Positions 1 to 5,283 of a stretch of DNA of 8,094 nt are shown piece after piece (position 1 is the first letter of the stretch; the number at the start of each line of letters is the position of its first letter). The notes below the pieces were generated by a model that had not been told where the DNA came from, ran no database searches, and saw only the letters and a program-made list of their open reading frames with translations. The DNA is from Alphaproteobacteria bacterium (GTDB lineage Bacteria; Pseudomonadota; Alphaproteobacteria; Rickettsiales; UBA1997): assembly GCA_016869695.1 (NCBI GenBank), contig VGDN01000048.1:1-8094 (forward strand). The letters are read 5' to 3'. The translations under genes and the position numbers were made by a program.

Positions 1-164
1 TACCACTCAACCACTTCTTGGCGCGAACTCTTCGCCGCCGCGATTAGCGCGGTTTCGCCAGCATTATTGTGAACATCTATACCACCAGCCTTTGTTTTCA
101 AAGCCCCTAGCTCATCCAACTTGCCACTGCGTGCCGCCTCGATGAAGTTAATAATATTTTTCAT
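1..164 (-). CDS. Ankyrin-repeat protein, N-terminal part only (runs off window)
   Basis: Only the first 54 codons are visible; the gene continues past base 1. The protein starts MKNIINFIEAARSGKLDEL, a typical N-terminal ankyrin cap helix pair. It is followed by a repeat core with the loop and first helix of an ankyrin unit (DVHNNAGETALIAAAKSS). Ankyrin repeats bind other proteins; no enzymatic role is visible and the partner is unknown. The ATG at 164-162 overlaps the TGA of the upstream ankyrin gene as ATGA, so the two are probably co-transcribed and translationally coupled. No Shine-Dalgarno sequence precedes the start (the bases before it read ACAACAGTAGAAA), which also favours coupling. 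The fold call is firm; the total length and downstream domains cannot be judged. Confidence 0.85.
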   Translation of the reverse strand, partial: MKNIINFIEAARSGKLDELGALKTKAGGIDVHNNAGETALIAAAKSSRQEVVEW

Positions 165-3157
165 TTTCTACTGTTGTCATTTTTGTTGTTGTCATTGGCG
201 ACTCCCGTAATGTTCGAGGTCGCTGATATTTCTGGATTAGTGCTTGGTGGTAAAGGTGGGTTTAATGAGGAGATTTCATCTTCTTTCCCCTCCTCTTCTT
301 TCTGTTTTGGCGGAATTGGAAGAGAAGTGCTTTGTAAAAAATCAGCCATTTTTGTTTTACCCAAACTACGAGCATATTCGTTGACGACTTCTTTCTCATG
401 AGCAATTAATTTCTTAATCATTTCTTTATCATCTCTCTCAATGGCGCATTGGGCCAGGAACTTAATTCGATTATTAGACAAATTGTGAATAACGGTTACC
501 AAGCCATTCTTCACTGCAATGTAATCTGGTGTTTCGCCATCATCATTTACAACATCCAGCTTCGCACCCAATTTGCGTAATTCATTAAACAACTGCGAGC
601 TCACATTAAGAGCAGCGAGATGTAGTGCAGTATTACCATTCGCATTGCGGTAATTCACATCAACTCCACCGTCAATTAGAGCTCTTACCAAATTCATGTT
701 AGTTCTAACCCTGTAGAGCATTGTATGCCCACTATCATCCTCCAAGTCGAGATCCATTCCTGATTTCTTAAACTCACTAATCGCTGTCGAATCAAAACGC
801 TCTAGCGCCATCACCAAAGGTATCTTACCGTCGCAAGGTAAATCGAGATTTGCTCCAAGTTCGTGTAAAGATGAAATCAAATGCGACTTACTGTGCAAAA
901 TCGCCAAATGAATTAAGGCTTTACCGTCGTCATTTATGCAATTGACTACCTTATCACCAGTAACTCCCGCCTTAGCCAGAGCAAGAATACAATCCTTATT
1001 CCCATTCATTACCGCAAGCTCAAGTGGAGAGACTTTGTCAGAATTTTTTTGGTTCATTGCGTCAACAATCTGCTCAGGAGTCAAACCACGTTCTCTGTAA
1101 CACTCATACAGGGTTTCAATCACACCAGCATGTCCACCACTCACAGCATAGTGTGTTGGACTATCAGACTTGTTACCTCCGACTTTTGTTAAATCCGCAC
1201 CAAGCGACTTAAGAAGGAGAAGAACATTACTGTGATTGTTGCGCGCCGCTAAATGCACCAGACCCATATTATTGCCATCCATTTGCTCGATTTGTGCATT
1301 CTGCACTCCAACAACATTACAAAATGCTTTCAATGCTTCAGCGCTACCAAGGCTAGCAGCTAAGGCTACTGGGGTTCCATTAAGTTGTTGGTTGAGAAGA
1401 ATGGCACCATGAGTAAAAAGTTCAGCAGTAAGCAAACGAGTAAGCTCCACATCGTTACGGTTCATCGCGCAATGCAAGGCGTAATTTCCTGTAAAAACTC
1501 TCCGGATATTTATTTGGTTAACAAAATCGGTGAATATTTTCGTACACAGCGCAGGTTCTGCTTTTTCAGCCGCACCCTGTAAACAAAATTTAAGGAATGT
1601 TGGATAAAGATTCGCTGCCCCCAACTTCCTTTTTATTAGGTCAAAAATCTCCGTGGCATCCGGGCGCAGAATCAATCTCCTACAAAAAGCGTAATATTGA
1701 TCGACCGAGTTCTGATCTGAACTTCCAACCTGCAAAGCAGAATTCAAAGCATCTGCGTTGTCAAAGCTGTCAATATTCGCAATCAAAAATTCACTGGAAG
1801 AGACAACAAGTTCACTTTTTTCAGCATGATTTGGGACTAACTCAGTGATTCTTGGCTGCACCACTTGCGACAGATAATTCGCAGCACCCGAATTAACCTC
1901 CGCAATTATTCGAGAAAAAATATAGGGTGAATTGCTCGCTAAACCTCCTCCCAACATCCACAAATTTTCGAAGGCAAATAGGAATTCATCCGCATTCTCT
2001 GGATGCTTGAGCAAATAAGCCATGTCACTAATCCCCTGCTCGGTAAAGAAAATTTTTGAATCATTTTTTAGCCGCAAAAACTGCACAGAATTTTGTTGAA
2101 CTGGCGCCGTTCCTAATTTCTCGATCTCTTTATTTAGCCAACGTAATGCTGGCGTGTGATAAGCTGCTTGCGCTAAGCGGACACGGTCAAGATGCGCATT
2201 GTCATCACCCTCATTTCCAGCAATAAATCCCTTACCACCAAACTCGAACTTCTCTAAAATTTTATTAATCTGTGTTCGTGGCTCAGTTGCTACTGGATCA
2301 AAGCCATCAAGATTTGAAAAAACCTCTTCTAGCAACGCAACTTCTGCATTAATCTCAGCCCTGTAGGTCGCAACATCTTCTAAAATTTCCCTGCATAAAT
2401 TATCCTTAAGAATTTCGGCGTAGCTAGAATGTTTAGAACTAGCGAGACAGAACGGAATTTGAGATTGTGGGTGAATAACTTTGTCACTGCGTAAACCAAG
2501 GCTGTATTCAAGATATTTTGGCAAATGAACTTCGTTTCCTAGAGAAATTTTGTGTCGCAAAGTGTCAACCGCACGCAATATTGTAACCGAATGCGCATTC
2601 ATAAATGGCTGTATATTTCTTTTGCTCGCTATTTCGCGCTCCAACTGCTCCAGCCTTTCTTTTGTACCATCCAAACACTTCATATATTCTGCCGAAGGAG
2701 GAAATGTTTCTAAAAAAATCTCCTGCCTTTCGTGCGATTTCTTACTCGCCACACAAGCACAACGAACAAATGAAAGCATTGCTTGTGCAGACTCCCAAGG
2801 ATTACTTTCAACGAAGCTAGAAATGTAATTAGCTAGCGGACTGTTGGGCTCCAGAGATGTTTTTGTTAATCCATTCTGCGCAAAATAATCGTGAACAATT
2901 CCCATTGTGTCGCGAACATCTTTGACAGAAAATTTTGTCTTATTCGCGCCAATTTCACTCCAGTAATTCAGCGCGCTTTGTAAGTTATTATCGAGATCCG
3001 AATCAACACCTGACATATTGCTAAGTGCACAAACACGCGCAATTAATCTCCTCACTTGCAAATCACTAAGGTCTGCGATTCTTGAACGAATCGCCACTTC
3101 TTCTTGAGAAGAAAGAGAACTGCTTGAAGAAATTGATTGAGACAAAGTTTTAGACAT
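161..3157 (-). CDS. Large ankyrin-repeat protein with unclassified N-terminal half
   Basis: A 998-residue protein when started at the ATG at 3157. The frame stays open to an ATG at 3259, but those 34 extra codons would lie antisense to the conserved start of lpxB, so 3157 is preferred. Residues 5-18 are Ser-rich. About residues 20-550 are mostly helical, with a charged stretch near 160-180, and match no family I recognise. Residues 557-890 hold roughly nine degenerate ankyrin repeats; the clearest carry GLVHLAARNNH, SPTHYAVSGGH, SPLELAVMNGN and NGNTALHLAALN. The last ~55 residues are Pro/Glu/Asn-rich (PIPPKQKEEEGKEDE, PPLPPSTNP) and look disordered. There is no signal peptide or membrane segment, so the product is cytosolic or exported by a non-Sec route. 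A role as a secreted host-interaction protein is an inference from lifestyle and architecture. Its stop overlaps the next ankyrin start (ATGA). Confidence 0.88.
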   Translation of the reverse strand: MSKTLSQSISSSSSLSSQEEVAIRSRIADLSDLQVRRLIARVCALSNMSGVDSDLDNNLQSALNYWSEIGANKTKFSVKDVRDTMGIVHDYFAQNGLTKTSLEPNSPLANYISSFVESNPWESAQAMLSFVRCACVASKKSHERQEIFLETFPPSAEYMKCLDGTKERLEQLEREIASKRNIQPFMNAHSVTILRAVDTLRHKISLGNEVHLPKYLEYSLGLRSDKVIHPQSQIPFCLASSKHSSYAEILKDNLCREILEDVATYRAEINAEVALLEEVFSNLDGFDPVATEPRTQINKILEKFEFGGKGFIAGNEGDDNAHLDRVRLAQAAYHTPALRWLNKEIEKLGTAPVQQNSVQFLRLKNDSKIFFTEQGISDMAYLLKHPENADEFLFAFENLWMLGGGLASNSPYIFSRIIAEVNSGAANYLSQVVQPRITELVPNHAEKSELVVSSSEFLIANIDSFDNADALNSALQVGSSDQNSVDQYYAFCRRLILRPDATEIFDLIKRKLGAANLYPTFLKFCLQGAAEKAEPALCTKIFTDFVNQINIRRVFTGNYALHCAMNRNDVELTRLLTAELFTHGAILLNQQLNGTPVALAASLGSAEALKAFCNVVGVQNAQIEQMDGNNMGLVHLAARNNHSNVLLLLKSLGADLTKVGGNKSDSPTHYAVSGGHAGVIETLYECYRERGLTPEQIVDAMNQKNSDKVSPLELAVMNGNKDCILALAKAGVTGDKVVNCINDDGKALIHLAILHSKSHLISSLHELGANLDLPCDGKIPLVMALERFDSTAISEFKKSGMDLDLEDDSGHTMLYRVRTNMNLVRALIDGGVDVNYRNANGNTALHLAALNVSSQLFNELRKLGAKLDVVNDDGETPDYIAVKNGLVTVIHNLSNNRIKFLAQCAIERDDKEMIKKLIAHEKEVVNEYARSLGKTKMADFLQSTSLPIPPKQKEEEGKEDEISSLNPPLPPSTNPEISATSNITGVANDNNKNDNSRK

Positions 3158-4298
3158 GAAAAAGGTAAAAAAATTTTTTGTAATCGCTGGAGAGGCTTCA
3201 GGGGACTTGCTTGGTAGCAAGTTGATTCGTGAACTAAAAACGCTCGAACCTGACGCCATGTTTTTTGGAGTTGGCGGAAAATTAATGCAGCAAGAAGGGT
3301 TTGTTTCGCTTTTTCCAATGGAGGACTTGTCCGTAATGGGATTTGCCGAAGTGGTGCCTCACCTGCTCAAAATAATCCGCCGCATTAACCAAACCGCGGC
3401 AATGATTAACCAAGAAAAACCGGATTACTTAATCACGATCGATTCACCGGATTTCTGCTTTCGCGTTGTCAAGAAAGTCACTGTCGCTTGTAAAAAAATT
3501 CACCTAATCGCTCCGTCTGTCTGGGCTTACCGGCCTGGTCGCGCCAAAAAAATCGCTAAGCTTTACGACCTTCTCCTCTGCATTCTTCCCTTCGAGCCAC
3601 CTTATTTTACCAAACACGGACTCAATGCGGTGTTTATTGGACACCCCTTAGTTAGTGCTCAGTTTCCAGTGCCCAGTGCTCAGTGTTCAGGGGGGTTGAG
3701 GGTTGCTTTAACTCCAGGCAGCAGAACATCCGAGGTCACAAAAATTTTTCCGGAATTTATTGGCGCAATTAACTTACTGCAGAAGAAATTTCCTAATCTT
3801 GAGGTCGTCATTCCTTTGGCTGACAAAACACGCGAGTTAGTTATTAAAATGGCGCAAGGCCTGCAGGTGCCCTACTCTTTTAGCTCCACATTTTCTCAAG
3901 TAGATTTTGCTCTCGCCAAATCTGGTACCAACGCGCTTGAATTCTCGCTGCACAAAATCCCGCTAGTCGTCGCTTACAAGGTGAGTTGGCTCAGCTACTA
4001 CCTAGCCCGCCTGTTGGTTAAAATTAAATTCGCCAATTTGCTTAATCTTATTCTGAACCGCGAAGTAATCCCAGAAATGCTGCAGAAAAATTGCTCGGCA
4101 AAAAAACTCGCTGCGGCCTTGGAGCTGCTGATTTTAGACAAGAACTTAGCGCAAAAACAAATCGCTGAATCACAAGTAGCTTTAAAGCTACTTGGGTTAG
4201 GAAATATTGAAAATCCCAGTCAAAGAGCAGCGAGAGAGATTTTAAAGATTTGTCGCGTTACGCGACTAATCTCAAAAAAACCCTCTTCCGCCCTTTAA
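3156..4298 (+). CDS. lpxB: Lipid-A-disaccharide synthase
   Basis: LpxB, a peripheral inner-membrane GT-B glycosyltransferase of family GT19. It joins UDP-2,3-diacylglucosamine to 2,3-diacylglucosamine 1-phosphate, giving the beta-1,6 lipid A disaccharide and UDP. At 380 residues it has normal length. Visible motifs are AGEASGDLLG (11-20), FFGVGGKLMQQEGF (36-49), the acidic IDSPDF segment (95-100), APSVWAYRPGRAKKIA (119-134), LPFEPPY (144-150), FIGHP (160-164), TPGSRTSEV (186-194), AKSGTNALE (254-262) and VVAYK (271-275). The tail KFANLLNLI...EVIPEMLQKNC is Rickettsiales-like. The linker between FIGHP and TPGSR is abnormal: residues 167-178 are encoded by AGTGCNC heptamers and the family's usual R..L(G/K)I-like segment is missing. 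The last ~15 residues (CRVTRLISKKPSSAL) extend past the expected end and derive partly from a stem-loop. The start shares two bases with the divergent ankyrin gene; no clear ribosome binding site is seen. Confidence 0.96.
   Translation: MKKVKKFFVIAGEASGDLLGSKLIRELKTLEPDAMFFGVGGKLMQQEGFVSLFPMEDLSVMGFAEVVPHLLKIIRRINQTAAMINQEKPDYLITIDSPDFCFRVVKKVTVACKKIHLIAPSVWAYRPGRAKKIAKLYDLLLCILPFEPPYFTKHGLNAVFIGHPLVSAQFPVPSAQCSGGLRVALTPGSRTSEVTKIFPEFIGAINLLQKKFPNLEVVIPLADKTRELVIKMAQGLQVPYSFSSTFSQVDFALAKSGTNALEFSLHKIPLVVAYKVSWLSYYLARLLVKIKFANLLNLILNREVIPEMLQKNCSAKKLAAALELLILDKNLAQKQIAESQVALKLLGLGNIENPSQRAAREILKICRVTRLISKKPSSAL
3205..3222. other. Short perfect dyad in the 5' end of lpxB
   Basis: ACTTGCT (3205-3211) and AGCAAGT (3216-3222) form a perfect 7-bp inverted repeat around TGGT. 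It lies in lpxB codons 17-23 and about 50 bases upstream of the divergent ankyrin start, where a promoter or operator for the ankyrin operon would have to lie. It could be an operator, an mRNA hairpin or coding coincidence; the sequence alone does not decide. Confidence 0.25.
3654..3688 (+). repeat. Five tandem AGTGCNC heptamers inside lpxB
   Basis: Five consecutive 7-base units start at 3654, 3661, 3668, 3675 and 3682. The first, third and fourth are AGTGCTC, AGTGCCC and AGTGCTC; the second (AGTTTCC) and fifth (AGTGTTC) are degenerate. The tract is followed by AG and a G run. It is read in frame as SAQFPVPSAQCS, residues 167-178 of LpxB, between FIGHP and TPGSR. The 12-mer CAGTGCTCAGTG (3674-3685) occurs again at 6880-6891 in the intergenic palindrome, so both belong to one repeat family. 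In lpxB only one arm is seen, with no facing inverted arm. Confidence 0.8.
4173..4194. repeat. Perfect 22-bp palindrome in the 3' part of lpxB
   Basis: CAAGTAGCTTT (4173-4183) is followed directly by its exact reverse complement, giving a self-complementary 22-base site with no spacer. It encodes part of SQVALKLLG, which matches what the LpxB family normally has here, so it may be a coding coincidence rather than an insertion. A protein dimer could bind it, but nothing else supports that. Confidence 0.6.
4247..4271. repeat. Stem-loop in the C-terminal tail of lpxB
   Basis: An 11-base arm, GATTTGTCGCG (4247-4257), faces CGCGACTAATC (4261-4271) across the loop TTA, with ten of eleven positions pairing. 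It encodes ICRVTRLIS, where LpxB proteins normally end or diverge, so it helps build a C-terminal extension. It is followed by TCAAAAAAACC rather than a T run, so it does not look like an intrinsic terminator for lpxB. It may be a second kind of small inserted palindrome or an mRNA 3' structure. Confidence 0.5.
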
Positions 4299-4336
4299 CC
4301 TCAACGCTTCACAGCCAGTCGGAATTAGACCCAAAA

Positions 4337-4363
4337 ATGACCGGAAATTCAGTGCCAAAATGA
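4337..4363 (+). other. Possible 8-codon leader ORF overlapping the carboxypeptidase start
   Basis: ATG at 4337 opens MTGNSVPK and ends in TGA at 4361-4363, which overlaps the carboxypeptidase ATG (4360-4362) as ATGA. It has no Shine-Dalgarno sequence of its own. Termination-reinitiation could help start the downstream gene, which also lacks a good ribosome binding site. An ORF this short can easily occur by chance. Confidence 0.15.
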
Positions 4364-5283
4364 AGAGATTCTTCACTTTCTTATTTCTGACTTCGACACT
4401 CTGCCAGGCTGCTGAAATCAACTGTGGCGCCACTTCTTCCTACTTACTCCTCGACGCCAACAACAAACAAATCCTCTCCGAAAATAACGCCGAAAAAATC
4501 GCTTACCCCGCTTCACTGGTTAAATTAATGACTCTCTATTTGACCTTCGAAGCCCTACAGAAAAAGAAGTTACACCTCAACCAAGTTTTAAAAATTTCGC
4601 AGCACGGCGAAGAAATTTCAAAAGTAAATCAGGTCAACAGCTTGAATCTGAAGGCCGGAGACAAAATCACCGTCAAGCAGGCAATCAACTCAATGCTAGT
4701 TCGCTCATTCAATGAAGCGGCAGTGGTGCTGGCGGAAGCGGTTGCCGGTAATGAGTGGGAATTTGCCCGTCAAATGAATAAAAAAGCACGCGAGCTTGGA
4801 ATGATTAGCAGCAGCTTTCGCAACGCCTCCGGATTGCACGAGGAAGGACAATATAGCAACGCTTACGACTTCGCCCGCTTAGCTCTCGCCATTCGCAAAA
4901 AATTCCCGAATTACTACCAACTTCTAACTGTAAAAAAATTCACCTACCGCGGTACGGAGTACGAATCTCACAACAAAATAATGCTCGAATATCAAGGCGC
5001 CGAGGGTGGTAAGACCGGCTTCACCAATGCGGCGGGGTTCAATTTGCTCTCAGTTGCCCGCAACAAAAAACAACGCGTTATTTCTGTTTTGCTTGGCTGC
5101 AATAATTCGGAAATACGCTACCTCTTCACTCGCCACCTGTTAGACCAAGGATTCGCCACAATTGAGAAATGCAAAAAAGCACACTGCTACCACTCAAGAA
5201 TCAGGACGTGGAATAAATCTCCGCAATCTCTCTCTCACACTTCTTCTCCAACAAACTGCGCTTCAACTTCATTGACGGCGTGA
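4360..5283 (+). CDS. D-alanyl-D-alanine carboxypeptidase (S11 family, PBP5/6-like)
   Basis: A penicillin-binding serine peptidase that removes the terminal D-Ala from peptidoglycan pentapeptides in the periplasm. Residues 1-18 form a signal peptide (basic MKR, hydrophobic FFTFLFLTSTL, likely cleavage after CQA). All three catalytic motifs are present: SxxK as SLVK (S52, K55) in YPASLVKLM, SxN as SFN (116-118), and KTG (218-220) in EGGKTGFT, preceded by the family's HNKIMLEYQGAEG. At 307 residues it is shorter than E. coli PBP5. The catalytic domain ends near LDQGFATIEK (261-270), and the usual C-terminal beta domain and amphipathic membrane anchor are absent. The last ~37 residues are Ser/Thr-rich and low-complexity, and 27 codons plus the stop lie antisense to the 3' end of the convergent acyl-CoA synthetase. 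It lies 61 bp after lpxB on the same strand, so an envelope operon is likely. Confidence 0.93.
   Translation: MKRFFTFLFLTSTLCQAAEINCGATSSYLLLDANNKQILSENNAEKIAYPASLVKLMTLYLTFEALQKKKLHLNQVLKISQHGEEISKVNQVNSLNLKAGDKITVKQAINSMLVRSFNEAAVVLAEAVAGNEWEFARQMNKKARELGMISSSFRNASGLHEEGQYSNAYDFARLALAIRKKFPNYYQLLTVKKFTYRGTEYESHNKIMLEYQGAEGGKTGFTNAAGFNLLSVARNKKQRVISVLLGCNNSEIRYLFTRHLLDQGFATIEKCKKAHCYHSRIRTWNKSPQSLSHTSSPTNCASTSLTA

Noticed and set aside
174..401. Plus-strand ORF of 75 codons starting MSFLLLSLATPV, resembling a signal peptide
   Set aside because: It is the antisense of the Pro/Glu/Asn-rich ankyrin tail; its hydrophobic start is a by-product of that composition and no ribosome binding site is present.
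2550..2828. Plus-strand ORF of 92 codons opposite the ankyrin gene
   Set aside because: It lies fully antisense within the long ankyrin gene, has no recognisable motifs, and competes with overlapping frames of similar quality.
3158..3259. Extending the large ankyrin gene upstream to the ATG at 3259
   Set aside because: The 34 added residues are antisense to the highly conserved AGEASGD start of lpxB and show no ankyrin or signal character; the ATG at 3157 starts a plausible N-terminus.
4247..4285. Stem-loop near the end of lpxB as a rho-independent terminator
   Set aside because: The stem is followed by A-rich sequence on the plus strand, not a T run, and the gene continues for 27 bases beyond it.
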